Shown: one piece after another, positions 29,550 to 38,093 of the stretch | Layout of the letters: each line of letters opens with the position of its first letter | How positions within the stretch are numbered: position 1 is the stretch's first letter | Translations under genes and position numbers: made by a program | The notes under the pieces: generated by a model | The model's database searches: none | What the model saw: the letters and a program-made list of their open reading frames with translations, nothing else | What the model was told of the DNA's origin: nothing | Origin: Chrysophaeum taylorii | Lineage: Eukaryota; Sar; Pelagophyceae; Pelagomonadales; Pelagomonadaceae | Length of the DNA stretch: 52,589 nt | Direction of reading: 5' to 3' | NCBI GenBank assembly: GCA_029834535.1 | Contig: JAQMWT010000583.1 | Span: 1-52,589, forward strand

Positions 29550-30395
29550 ATGATCGAAGCTGTTGCTGTTCCGGCGGTGGTTGCGGTTCCGGCCGAGGAG
29601 GAGGGAGAGGTGGTCGGCGAGGCCGTGGCCCTGCGCACGATTGCCCACGGGAAGCACGCGTTGTTGCCGGGCGTGTACGCGGTGGAGCTTAAGGGGCGGA
29701 AGAAGGTGGATGCCGAGCTGCGGGCGATGCTCGAGCGATGCGAGGCCGTGGGTGAGGCGGAGGCGGTGGTGGCCGCCGCGAGCGGGCCGGCGGCGGCGGC
29801 GGCGGCCGTTGCCGAGCGCCGAGCAGAGCTGGAAGCGAAGGGAGTCCGGGCGTACGCGTGCGAACGGGTGTCTGAGACGGCGAGGCGCGCGTGGCTCGAA
29901 TTTGTGGATGTCGAGGCCGCACCGAGCTACGTCGCGCAGTTCGACGTTTTGAGTCTGGGGCCTGCGAGCATAGAGATTCCGTATTTTACGGTCAAGTTTC
30001 CTCGGGGCGTGTACGTCGAAGTGCTTTGCCAACGGGCGCCGCGCGCTCGGCTCAAAAACGAGACCCCCGAGGATATCCAGCGCCTCATCCTGCACAAGGA
30101 CCTCGCTGCCGAGTACGCGGATCTCGTCGATGCGTGCCTTGCCACCGAGTACAAGGTCGGCGCCAAGTGGGACCCCGCCAAACTCGGCCCCGTCATCGCA
30201 GCCCAGAGGCCCGTCTTTCTCGCCAAGGACGTCGATCTCCATCTCTCCTACAAGATCCGCTGCGGGGGCGCGGGACTCTCCCCGAACGACAGGCTCCACG
30301 TGTGGTTGGAATTTGTCGATGTTCTCCTCCAGCCGAATTACGTCCCCCAACGCGGGTTCCGCAAGCGACGAGGGAGAGGATGTGAAGTCATGTGA
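29550..30395 (+). CDS. Unknown protein with two WLEFVDV motifs
   Basis: The likely start is the ATG at 29550, with A at -3, giving 281 residues. The N-terminus is Ala/Val/Glu-rich. An Ala-rich stretch and a helical ERRAELEAKG segment follow. The motif W-L-E-F-V-D-V, followed by a Pro and a Tyr-Val, occurs twice (about residues 115 and 255), suggesting a duplicated beta-rich unit. The last two codons and the stop fall in the first unit of the 45-bp minisatellite, so the original C-terminus may have been different. I do not recognise the family. It converges with the gene ending at 30450. Confidence 0.65.
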   Translation: MIEAVAVPAVVAVPAEEEGEVVGEAVALRTIAHGKHALLPGVYAVELKGRKKVDAELRAMLERCEAVGEAEAVVAAASGPAAAAAAVAERRAELEAKGVRAYACERVSETARRAWLEFVDVEAAPSYVAQFDVLSLGPASIEIPYFTVKFPRGVYVEVLCQRAPRARLKNETPEDIQRLILHKDLAAEYADLVDACLATEYKVGAKWDPAKLGPVIAAQRPVFLAKDVDLHLSYKIRCGGAGLSPNDRLHVWLEFVDVLLQPNYVPQRGFRKRRGRGCEVM

Positions 30396-30591
30396 CATCA
30401 CATTTTATTTTGTTGGTCGAGGATGTGGAGAGTCATGTGACATCACATTTTATTTTGTTGGTCGAGGATGTGGAGAGTCATGCGACATCACATTTTTTTT
30501 TGTTGGTCGAGGATGTGGAGAGTCATGTGACATCACATTTTTTTTTGTTGGTCGAGGATGTGTAGAGTCATGCGATTTTTTTTGTTGGTCG
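30387..30591 (+). repeat. 45-bp minisatellite, about 4.5 units
   Basis: Units start gtcatgtgacatcac at 30387, 30432, 30477, 30522 and 30567 (last one partial). The period is a multiple of three. It lies between the stop of one gene and the 3' end of the opposing gene, and both frames run into it. Confidence 0.92.
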
Positions 30592-31127
30592 TCCGTCGTC
30601 TCTCTATGGCGGCGGCGGGAGGGGGGGGTGGTCCCGGGGACGCGGGAGGGGGGGGTGGTCCCGGGGACGCGGGCGGCGGGTGTGCGGGAAACGGCGCCGT
30701 GCTTGGCTGCGAGCGCCCGCCGAGCCTCCTCCGACATCCGCCGTCTCACGAGGAGCTTCTCGTGGCGCCCCTCGGGCGCGCTGAGGTGAAGCTGGTAGCT
30801 CGGCGCGCCGGCGGCGCCAGCGGCGTGCTCCCCGGTGCGTTGTTGTTTCTCAGCAAACCACGTCTTGAGCGACACGGGACCCGGCCTCGGCGGTGGCGGC
30901 GCGGAGTCCTCCTCGAACCGCATGCTCGGCTCGGTGCGGCGCTTCCCGCCGAGTCGCAGCCACGATGTCGCAGCCGAGACGTCGACGTTCGCTTGAGAGA
31001 TGAGCCCGGGCACCGACGCGAGCGAATCTCGACCGTCGACGTGCTTGCGTCCAGCCTTGGCGAGCGGGTTCGCGCGCTTCGACTGGGCCCGAAGAGGCCG
31101 CGTGTCGAACTCCTTTCTAGCCATCAT
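30450..31127 (-). CDS. Basic, proline-rich unknown protein
   Basis: The first ATG is at 31127, giving 225 residues. The N-terminal half is rich in Lys/Arg (MMARKEFDTRPLRAQSKRAN). A segment MRFEEDSAPPPPRPGPVSL is followed by KTWFAEKQQRTGEH. A helical RRRMSEEARRALAAKHGA stretch precedes a low-complexity tail that contains two copies of RVPGTTPPS. The tail ends with the 15-residue repeat coded by the minisatellite. The family is not recognised. Its start is only 55 bp from that of the glycosyltransferase on the other strand, so the two may share a promoter. Confidence 0.6.
   Translation of the reverse strand: MMARKEFDTRPLRAQSKRANPLAKAGRKHVDGRDSLASVPGLISQANVDVSAATSWLRLGGKRRTEPSMRFEEDSAPPPPRPGPVSLKTWFAEKQQRTGEHAAGAAGAPSYQLHLSAPEGRHEKLLVRRRMSEEARRALAAKHGAVSRTPAARVPGTTPPSRVPGTTPPSRRRHRETTDDQQKKSHDSTHPRPTKKNVMSHDSPHPRPTKKNVMSHDSPHPRPTK
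30610..30676 (+). repeat. G-rich 32-bp tandem duplication
   Basis: gggaggggggggtggtccc followed by ggggacgc is repeated twice. The G runs could form a quadruplex. On the minus strand it codes the RVPGTTPPS repeats. Confidence 0.7.
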
Positions 31128-31182
31128 CAGCAACCGCCGGGTTCAAGCAAGCATAAGGTCCGTTGATTGTTCGGCGCTTAAA
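31128..31182. promoter_or_regulatory. 55-bp divergent promoter interval
   Basis: It separates the start codons of the minus-strand gene (31127) and the plus-strand glycosyltransferase (31183). No clear TATA box was seen. Confidence 0.4.
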
Positions 31183-32412
31183 ATGGGCGCGGCGCTGTGC
31201 CTCGAGATGGCGATCGTGGTGCCGAGGCACAACGCCGCGCTGAGTCTCGCGGAGGTCCGCGCGGCCGGAGGACTCGGGGTCGACGTGGCACTCTCGACGA
31301 GCCGCGATGCGTTCGACGCGGCCTACGGGAACGCATCGCTGCGCGTATGCGTGAACGGGACCACCACCGCAGGGTCGCTGTGGGTGCCAGCGGAAAGACT
31401 CGCTCCCGGGCGCAACTGGCTGCACGTCGAGCTGCGCGGTGACGCGGGGCATGTCGAGCGCGCGACGGCGCCGGTTGCGGTGTTGGTGGACGAGGAAGAA
31501 GAGTTGCCGCTCGGGCTAACGGGCGTCTTGCCGCTCGCCATCGACGACGCCCACCGCGCTCTGGTCCTCCTCGCATCGCTTCGCGAATGCCCGACCGCAC
31601 TTTCGGAAATTCTGGTCATCGTCCCCGACGCCCAGCTCTTCGCTCTGCGCGAGCTCGAGACGGACCACCCCGTCCCGCGGCGCGTCGTCAAAGAGTCAGA
31701 TCTTATCGGGGCCGTCGGCCCGCACTGGCCCAAGTACGCCCTACAGATGGCCCTCAAGCTCCTTGCCGCCAGGATCGTGCGTACGGACTTTTACCTCACG
31801 CTCGACGCGGACGTCGTAGCGACCACTCCGCTGTGCGGGGCCCGGGTCCTCGCGAGACTGCTACCGAGAGGACGCGGCGCCTTTTCCCCCGAGCCAAGGG
31901 CAGTCCACCCGCACTGGTGGGACGCATCCGCGGCGCTCCTCGGTCTGCCGCAAAAATGGTACTCAGACGCGACGTTTGGCGTGACGCCCGCCGTCCTCTC
32001 CACCCCCGGGGCCCTCGCCGTCCTCGACCTCGTCGCCTCGCGGTTCCGCGACAACAACACCGAGTGTTGTTGGCGCGGTGCCTGGGTCGAGAGCTGGGGG
32101 CCCTCGCTCTGGTGGAGCGAGTATACCTTGTACCGGCTGGGCCTCGACGCGCGCGGCCTCTTCGACGCGCTCCACGCGCCGCGGCGCCTACTTTGTGAAG
32201 CAGTTTGGTTTCCGTCGCAGCTCCCGTGGAACGCGACGGCGGCCTTCGCAGACCCTGACTGCGTCTTCTCCCTCGTACAGTCGACGGCCGCGGCGCCGGT
32301 AGCGGCAGTCGCGACGAGAGTCCACTCCGAAATCGTCAGGTCCGCGGCGCCGGTAGCGGCAGTCGCGACGAGAGTCCACTCCGAAATCGTCAGGTCCGCG
32401 GCTTCTTCCTAG
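31183..32412 (+). CDS. DUF6492-type putative glycosyltransferase
   Basis: The likely start is the ATG at 31183, giving 409 residues. After an N-terminal beta-rich stretch, residues about 115-380 look like a GT-A fold enzyme. HWPKYALQMALKLLAARIV is followed by TDFYLTLDADVV with a DxD at residues 208-210, the metal and nucleotide-sugar site. Further features are WWDASAALLGLP, FGVTPAVLS and WSEYTLYRL, all in the order seen in DUF6492 proteins. The sugar and acceptor are unknown. The C-terminus carries a tandem duplication of 18 residues (54 bp, 32296-32403). It overlaps the CCCH gene tail to tail by 23 bp. Confidence 0.75.
   Translation: MGAALCLEMAIVVPRHNAALSLAEVRAAGGLGVDVALSTSRDAFDAAYGNASLRVCVNGTTTAGSLWVPAERLAPGRNWLHVELRGDAGHVERATAPVAVLVDEEEELPLGLTGVLPLAIDDAHRALVLLASLRECPTALSEILVIVPDAQLFALRELETDHPVPRRVVKESDLIGAVGPHWPKYALQMALKLLAARIVRTDFYLTLDADVVATTPLCGARVLARLLPRGRGAFSPEPRAVHPHWWDASAALLGLPQKWYSDATFGVTPAVLSTPGALAVLDLVASRFRDNNTECCWRGAWVESWGPSLWWSEYTLYRLGLDARGLFDALHAPRRLLCEAVWFPSQLPWNATAAFADPDCVFSLVQSTAAAPVAAVATRVHSEIVRSAAPVAAVATRVHSEIVRSAASS
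32296..32403 (+). repeat. 54-bp tandem duplication
   Basis: Two perfect or near-perfect copies encode APVAAVATRVHSEIVRSA at the end of the glycosyltransferase. The second reaches into the convergent CCCH gene's stop region. Confidence 0.85.
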
Positions 32413-32749
32413 CGCGACGCAGCAACTCGTCGTTGGCCTCGCGCATCGTCGCGATCTGCGCGCGGAGTCGCTCGGCTTCGGTCGGCTCGCGAAGCGCTCT
32501 CTCGAGCGTCGCCTTCCGCTGCTTCTCTTCGGCGATAGCACGCTTGAGCCGCTCCACCTCCTCCTCGCGAGGTGCCGCGGCAATGGCGGCGGCGGCCTCT
32601 TTCTTTTTTTTTTCTGCGGGCGTCGTGCGTCCGTGGGCGAAGCGGCAGTCGTCGCCGTTCCGACACCCGCTGGGCGACCCGAAGAAAGCGCACTTTGCGT
32701 AGGGCGCCGTCGGGTCGGCGAAGAGCATGTACTTGGCGCAACGAACCAT
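32390..32749 (-). CDS. CCCH zinc-finger and coiled-coil protein
   Basis: This small protein of 119 residues probably binds RNA. One zinc finger fits C-x8-C-x5-C-x3-H exactly (CAFFGSPSGCRNGDDCRFAH, about residues 20-39). A Lys-rich and Ala-rich linker leads to a coiled coil of about 60 residues (EEEVERLKRAIAEEKQRKAT and following), and the tail is basic. Its start is 32 bp from that of the ubiquitin protease on the other strand. Its 3' end overlaps the glycosyltransferase coding end. A single finger plus coiled coil is typical of many algal CCCH proteins, and no specific role can be named. Confidence 0.8.
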   Translation of the reverse strand: MVRCAKYMLFADPTAPYAKCAFFGSPSGCRNGDDCRFAHGRTTPAEKKKKEAAAAIAAAPREEEVERLKRAIAEEKQRKATLERALREPTEAERLRAQIATMREANDELLRRARKKPRT

Positions 32750-32781
32750 ATACTTACTTAAACCCTCTCTCGAGAGGGAGG
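32750..32781. promoter_or_regulatory. 32-bp divergent start interval with palindrome
   Basis: Only 32 bp separate the ATG of the CCCH gene (32749) from that of the ubiquitin protease (32782). The interval holds the 10-bp palindrome ctctcgagag, a possible shared control site. Confidence 0.4.
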
Positions 32782-33744
32782 ATGCTCGTCTTCTTGCTTG
32801 CAGTGGCGTCCGCGGGTCCGCCGCGGGTCCGACAGTTCGGCGGAATCCGGAACCAGGGCAACACCTGCTACCTGAGCTCGCTCCTCCAGACGCTCTACCA
32901 CGCCGAGCCCTTCCGCCAAGCGGTGGTCGAGGGTCAGCAGTGTCGGGGCTGGTTCCGCCGGCGACCCCCCCTCACGACGCGGACGGCGCTCGCGGGGGTG
33001 TTCGCGCAACTCGCGAAAAACCAGACGGCAGACACCTCGCGCCTGACGCGCGCGTTGCGCGTCGATCCGCGCCAGCAGCAAGACATTCAAGAATACGTTC
33101 GGATTCTCTTCGCCGCGCTCGCCGGAGACGACGTGAGCCTCTCGGCCTACGAGGGCGAGGCCGAGACCTACCTCGAGATCACGCCCGAGGAGGTCGAGGC
33201 TCTCGGTCGCGAGGTCACCAAAACGAGAACCGAGCCCTTCCTCGATTTATCCCTCGACCTTCGTCCGACGCTCCGCGACGCCGTCGCCGCTTACCTAACC
33301 CCGGACGTCCTCGACGGCGACAACAAGTGGAAGACTCCGGACGACGGCTACCGCGCTGCGCTCAAGGGCTATCGCTTCACCTCGCTTCCAAAATTCCTCG
33401 TCGTCCACCTCAAACGCTTCGCTTACGACTTCGAGAGGGACCGCGTCGCTAAACTTCCGGACCCCCTCTCGTTTCCCCTCGAGTTCGATGCCCAAGAGTA
33501 CGGCATGGCCGCCACCAAAACCACCTTCCGCCTCCACGCGGTCGTCATCCACGTCGGCGATGCTCTCGCTGGACACTACTACGCTTTTGTCGACCCCTAT
33601 TGCGACGGCCGCTGGCTCCGCTTCGACGACCACACCGTCAGGCCCACCGACATTAAGCACGTCTTCATGGAGGGCCGCGGCACCCGTATCGGTTCCGCCT
33701 CCGTCGGCGCCTACCTCCTCCAGTACAAGCAAGTCGACGCCTAA
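32782..33744 (+). CDS. Ubiquitin-specific protease (USP/C19) with N-terminal signal peptide
   Basis: This cysteine protease removes ubiquitin from proteins. It has 320 residues. The Cys box FGGIRNQGNTCYLSSLLQTL has the catalytic Cys at residue 29. A QQQDIQEYVRILFAAL segment follows, then the LPKFLVVHLKRFAYDFERDR strand region, and the His box is ALAGHYYAFV with His264. The Asp is in WLRFDDHTV (281-282). No CxxC zinc-ribbon fingers are seen, as in USP7-like enzymes. The first residues MLVFLLAVASAGP read as a cleavable signal peptide that ends just before the catalytic domain, which is odd for a cytosolic or nuclear enzyme. An upstream in-frame extension is not coding-like. Confidence 0.93.
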   Translation: MLVFLLAVASAGPPRVRQFGGIRNQGNTCYLSSLLQTLYHAEPFRQAVVEGQQCRGWFRRRPPLTTRTALAGVFAQLAKNQTADTSRLTRALRVDPRQQQDIQEYVRILFAALAGDDVSLSAYEGEAETYLEITPEEVEALGREVTKTRTEPFLDLSLDLRPTLRDAVAAYLTPDVLDGDNKWKTPDDGYRAALKGYRFTSLPKFLVVHLKRFAYDFERDRVAKLPDPLSFPLEFDAQEYGMAATKTTFRLHAVVIHVGDALAGHYYAFVDPYCDGRWLRFDDHTVRPTDIKHVFMEGRGTRIGSASVGAYLLQYKQVDA

Positions 33745-34467
33745 TCTTCTATAATCACCTGCGCGCAGCCGCGACGACGACGACGACCTTATGCTCGCTC
33801 CTCTATTATGATAATTATGATCCAAGGTCACTCTTATTTTTTTTCTTTCTTCCTTCCTTCATCAGAGGGGCGCCGGGCGCCCTTTGCTTTCAACAACAAA
33901 CCCTTATTCTCGGTGCCCGACGAAACGAAACGAAACGAAACGAAGCGAAGCGAAGCGAAGCGAAACGAACCACGCGCTCTCTGTGCTGCTTCTCCCAGGG
34001 GGGCTGACTGCCATAATAATAATAATTATTATTGCTAGTATGGTTGGCTCAGAGAGCCAGAATGGATGATCGCACAAAAGAAGAAGAGAAACGCGAAAGA
34101 AGAGAATTAGTGGCCGGCGCGGCAGGGCCTTTGGTTGTTGTTGAAAGTACATAACGCAGCGTTCAAGTCAGAAGCGCTTCGAGATCAAGGAGGTAGGACG
34201 GAGGAAAGGAGGACGAGCAAGATGGGAAACAGTCAGCCAATCCATCAAAACGAAAAAGAGAGGATCAGAGGAAAGAGAAGCGAGAAGAAGAAAGAAACGA
34301 AGAACTAGGAGACAGAAAAGAGAAAGCAGCCTCAGTCCTTCGTCGCAATGATCCGATTCTTACTCGTTGTCGAACGGGGGGTTTTCTTCATCGTTCTCTT
34401 TCTTCCCCTCATCCTGGCGAGGAAGTGCTGGCGTCTGCGTCTGCACGGTGTTTACTGGGTGGCCTTC
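33745..34467. other. Intergenic region with pentanucleotide repeats
   Basis: It holds (GAAAC)n/(GAAGC)n at about 33921-33969, an AT palindrome (ataataataattattatt) near 34014-34033, and purine-rich stretches at 34190-34330. No gene is supported. Confidence 0.6.
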
Positions 34468-35424
34468 TCATGGTGCGACTTGTTTTTGTTGTCCGGGTCC
34501 TGCCTTCCCTTCGTCGCCAATCGTGTATTCACGAGTACCGTCCAAGTCATCAAGTTGGATGACAAAGAGGATGGCAACGGAGTTCAGGATGAACTCCATA
34601 TTATTTTGACTTTCGCTCAGGATGAGGGGGAGGAAAGTGAACAGAATAGTGGCGGCGACCAAGTTGACGACGCAGCAGAAGAAGAAGCGGATCCAGGCTT
34701 GCCAGGTTGGAAGGTCATCGACAATAAGGCTGTCGTTGGTATCGTCCTCGGCGTCCTCGTCCCTTTTGATGAGACTCCTTGTTTCTGTGTCGGCAATAAA
34801 GTACAAGTCGCGACGCCGAAAGCGATTGTGCCGGTAGCAGAGCCAAAAGATTGCCGACGCCTTGCCCTGAAGATTTAGTTGTCGCCTGACATAGGTCATG
34901 TTTATAACGAGGCCGGCGTAATAGTTCTTAAGCTGGGGTCCGTGGAGGGCGATGTGCATCGACGAGAGCCGAACAATGAGAAGCACGAGCAACAGGACCT
35001 GGGCGATGCCAATCGGAAGAACGCGCAGGTAGAACCGTGCACTCGGATCGTCGAAGACAGACGCCGCGCGGAGTTTTGTCTTAGACGTTCCTTTTGTCTT
35101 AGATTTTGCCATCAGATAGAAGTATGCGGGTCCGCCGACGAAAGCGAACGTCACGAATGCCACGACTACGATCCATGCCTTCCCGCGCTGGCTCGCGTGG
35201 TGCAGCAGTAAGAGAAATCCCAGATGCTGCGGAAGACTGAAACACAAAAACCAGAGTCCTATGAGGTGCTCCGGAAAAGATATCGGCCCGCCTCCTGTCG
35301 ATCCTTCTCCTTTCTCTTTCTCCTTCCGGCTGATGCAGAACTTGCAAAGCGCGCATGACCACACGCAGCAGCCACACGAACTGATGACGAACAAGATCAA
35401 TGCGAAGCGGACGACGCCCTCCAT
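34468..35424 (-). CDS. Polytopic membrane protein, unknown
   Basis: The first ATG is at 35424, giving 318 residues. About five or six hydrophobic segments are visible: residues 5-25 (Cys-rich end), 55-75, 85-105, about 140-160, and two near 250-290. A basic, Ser/Thr/Lys-rich loop (AKSKTKGTSKTKLRAASV) and an acidic loop (DEDAEDDTNDSLIVDD) lie on the probable cytosolic side. The C-terminal FILNSVAILFVIQLDDLDG resembles the end of large stramenopile channel-like membrane proteins, where a similar N-x-x-A-x-x-F-x-x-x-x-D-D string is common. Transport function is therefore possible but unproven. It stands alone between repeats. Confidence 0.75.
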   Translation of the reverse strand: MEGVVRFALILFVISSCGCCVWSCALCKFCISRKEKEKGEGSTGGGPISFPEHLIGLWFLCFSLPQHLGFLLLLHHASQRGKAWIVVVAFVTFAFVGGPAYFYLMAKSKTKGTSKTKLRAASVFDDPSARFYLRVLPIGIAQVLLLVLLIVRLSSMHIALHGPQLKNYYAGLVINMTYVRRQLNLQGKASAIFWLCYRHNRFRRRDLYFIADTETRSLIKRDEDAEDDTNDSLIVDDLPTWQAWIRFFFCCVVNLVAATILFTFLPLILSESQNNMEFILNSVAILFVIQLDDLDGTREYTIGDEGKAGPGQQKQVAP

Positions 35425-35590
35425 CTCAGCCTTAGGTTGGATGAGAAGTTGCAACAATCTCAACAGCGACGACGCGGTTGTTCCCCGAACAGTCGCCGAC
35501 GTGTCCGACCGACCGTCTAAAAATTAAACACTCGTGTTCGGTTGAACTTCAACTTGAAGCTTTTTTAATTAGTGCGGCAAGGCCTTTCGG

Positions 35591-36641
35591 TCTTTAAATG
35601 TCGACTGCTAAGAGGGGGGTGTGTGTGGGGAGCATGAAGGATGTGGGTGGGTTTGTGGGGTACGAGGGATGTGCCTGACGGGCGGAGATAAGTACGCGGG
35701 ACCTAGTCGGGGTCATCGCCGAGGCGTGGGGCAGGCGAAGAGAGGACGGGCCCCGCCCGTAGGTCGTACGCATGCTGCCGCCGGACGTATGTGCGACGAA
35801 GGGTGACGTCCTGCTGGGATCGGGCGGCCTGGGTGGGGTTCCCCGAGGCGGCGACATGGGTGAGGGCGGTGAGGGCACAGCGAGCCCGGCCTAATGCGTC
35901 GGCGATCCCCCACTCACGGTAGATGCGGCGAGTTTGGGCCGCCTTTGCCTCTGTGAAGTTGGCGCAGCCGCTTGTCACCCAGGTTCGCGCAGCGATGCGC
36001 TCTGCGCATGTTTGGGCGAGAGCGTGGCACGCCGCGCTGGCCTCACCGAAGGCACCAAAGACGAGGCCGGCGACGGTGCCGTAGCTACGTAGCCGCTGTT
36101 CGACAGGGCCCAAGAAGCCAGGCGGTGGTGCTGTGCCCGGCTGGGGGATGATGGCGTCGATGCCGCGGGCGTGAGCGAGGTATTCGGAGTGGACTTGCGC
36201 TGCGCGCCGATCGACAGGCGACGGGTGGGAGGGATGGAGGGCGTGGGCGGTGTACAACGAACCCCAAGCGAGGATTTTGATGTCGTAGAGTTGCTCCTTG
36301 TTGTCGAGCGTGGTGAGGATGTCTGGGACGACTTGACGTCGGGCGAGATTGCCTCGGTACCTGCCGTAGAGGCGCGTGCGAATGGCAGGGGCGACGACGT
36401 CAGCAAAGATGCCGAAAACCTCGGACAGGGCTGGGATGCCGGCCTCTTTGACGCTGCAGTGGACGCAGTCGAGCTGGCCGTCATGCCAGGTGGTCCGCGC
36501 TCCTCCGCGGTTGACAAGGTTGGCCTGCGTGAGAAGCACCTTGCCGTGAGCGTCGAGAACGACGTCAGTGCCCAGAATGCGAGTGCCCACGAGGCCCAAA
36601 CAAGCTGGAGAGGGGTAGCCAAAGTACTGGGCACACATCTC
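35591..36641 (-). mobile_element. 5'-truncated non-LTR retrotransposon
   Basis: The insertion is flanked by an 11-bp target duplication, aggcctttcgg, at 35580-35590 and 36642-36652. On the minus strand it carries the end of an ORF and a 3' UTR, and finishes CTTAGCAGTCGACATTTAAAGAC. Other 3' ends of this family occur at 8085, 36797-36926 and three times at 51975-52473. The 5' end is cut at 36641, which is why the ORF appears to begin there. Confidence 0.85.
35703..36638 (-). pseudogene. C-terminal part of non-LTR retrotransposon protein, nuclease-like
   Basis: This is a 311-codon remnant of a longer polyprotein. The ATG at 36638 is an accident of the truncation. A Cys-rich segment (WHDGQLDCVHCSVKEAG) comes first. 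A stretch PDILTTL...YDIKIL follows, with Asp and Asp-x-Lys placed as in PD-(D/E)XK endonucleases, and then VDRRAAQVHSEYLAHARGID and VFGAFGEAS. In R2/CRE-like elements such a nuclease follows RT and nicks the target, so this is the probable role. RT itself is missing. The assignment to the PD-(D/E)XK fold is by eye. Confidence 0.6.
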
Positions 36642-36796
36642 AGGCCTTTCGGCCGGTTGAAAGTATTATTGCTACTTAGTATACAGTTTCAGAAACAGCA
36701 GAAACTATATATAACACAGTCGAGCCGCGCGTAAGCAGTCTTGCGTCCTATAGGTAATTTCTCTTTCTACAAGTAATAACTTACGCCCCTGTTGTT

Positions 36797-36926
36797 GTCT
36801 TCGCCTGCCCCACGCCTCGGCGATGACCCCGACTAGGTCCCGCGCACTTATCTCCGCCCGTCAGGCACATCCCTCATACCCCACAGACCCACCCACATCC
36901 TTCATGCTCCCCACACACACCCCTCT
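36797..36926 (+). repeat. 3' end fragment of the same non-LTR family
   Basis: The last coding bases and 3' UTR of the element at 35591-36641 are present in opposite orientation. It stops at cccctct where the Helitron 3' end sequence begins. Confidence 0.8.
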
Positions 36927-36927
36927 G

Positions 36928-37930
36928 TTGTGCAGGCCAGTAAGTTCACCTGGTCCCAGTAATAAGCGTACCTGGTCCCAGTAACAAGTTCACCCTGTCC
37001 CAATCTCTAACCCCACATTCACTTGATCCCAAATCTCAAACCCCACAAAGTTTTGTGCTGTGCTGACTTCGACTGCGGTCCCTCGCAAACACTCGCCTTC
37101 AAGCGCAGGCCGGTAAGTCCACTTGGAAGCACCAAAGCTTAAATAAACCCTTTAGTTCTGCGCTCAATTCGACCCGGTCCCTCGCAAACACAGGTCCTTC
37201 TAGTGGTGTTCCACTTCTTCGTTCTTTGTTCAGCACGCGTGAGTCGGTGCTGCGGCCTGCTGAGGTCTGAACCCGACGACTCTGCTGCAAGAGAGAGGGC
37301 GGCTACCCGAAAACCTCGCCGTAGACGACAGTACGCGTGTAGACGCCGAGAAGGGGCTTATCGGTATAGCGCAGCACGTGTGCGATAGGGTGGAGTCGTC
37401 GACCCCGAAGACGATGTCCTCGGGCTTGCCGCCTCGGCAGAGTAGAGCCACCACGTATGCGCTGGCCGTGGCAGAAGAGAGGCTTGGGCAAGAGGATGCC
37501 GACCTTGCTTGAGGCGCCTGGCCCTGGCTCTTGTCGATCGTTTTGGCGTAGGCGGGCCTTAAGGGAAACTGGTTGGAGGAGCCTCGGTGAGACGATACGA
37601 TCGATGATGTATCGGGTGCCGTGGCAGTGGCCGTGCGACGGTCGAGATCGCGAAGACTTTAAGCTCGCGCTCAAAGTCGAAACGCCGTTAATTGTCAGGG
37701 AGTTAAGAAACTCGAGAGGAAAGAGCGAGGCATCGCTTCCGAACCAGGTCGTCGTCCGAACAGAGCTCGGGGGCCTCGTCCCCGGGAAAAAAAGGCCGCG
37801 GTCATGCGCGCGTTGACAGCATCGACGACATCGTTTCGGTGGGGCGTGAGAATGGCGCGCCATCGCGGGTCGTGAAAGTCGTATGCGAGGTCGCCGTAGA
37901 CGGCTTGGACCTTATCAATCACCCGAAGAG
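36928..37930 (-). mobile_element. Helitron remnant with Pif1-type helicase C-terminus
   Basis: Read on the minus strand it encodes, in broken frames, the end of a Helitron Pif1-like helicase. Recognisable pieces are DKVQAVYGDL, RAILTPHRNDVVDAVNARM, FLNSLTINGV, NGTR-like HGTRYIIDRI and VGILLPKPLFCHGQ. The frame is disrupted between them. Beyond the helicase end come degenerate copies of the ccagtaagttcacctggtc repeat, and the outer end is ggcctgca. Its 5' junction differs from that of the two right-hand copies. It is non-functional. Confidence 0.75.
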
Positions 37931-38093
37931 CTTCGTACTTTGGTCAATCACCCGAAGACCTGTGTGTTGAATCACCCAAGAGCTTTGCACTTTGGTCAAC
38001 ACCTTCTCTTCGAGAGGGCTAATTTTTCACCAACGCAAGAGAAGCTTAGGAAATCCAAAGCAAGAGAAGCTTAGGAAAACAACAAAGAAACCC

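Noticed and set aside
29376..30401. 341-codon minus-strand frame opposite the 29550-30395 gene
   Set aside because: It mirrors the GC-rich coding strand. The plus frame has the better start, motif repetition and codon bias.
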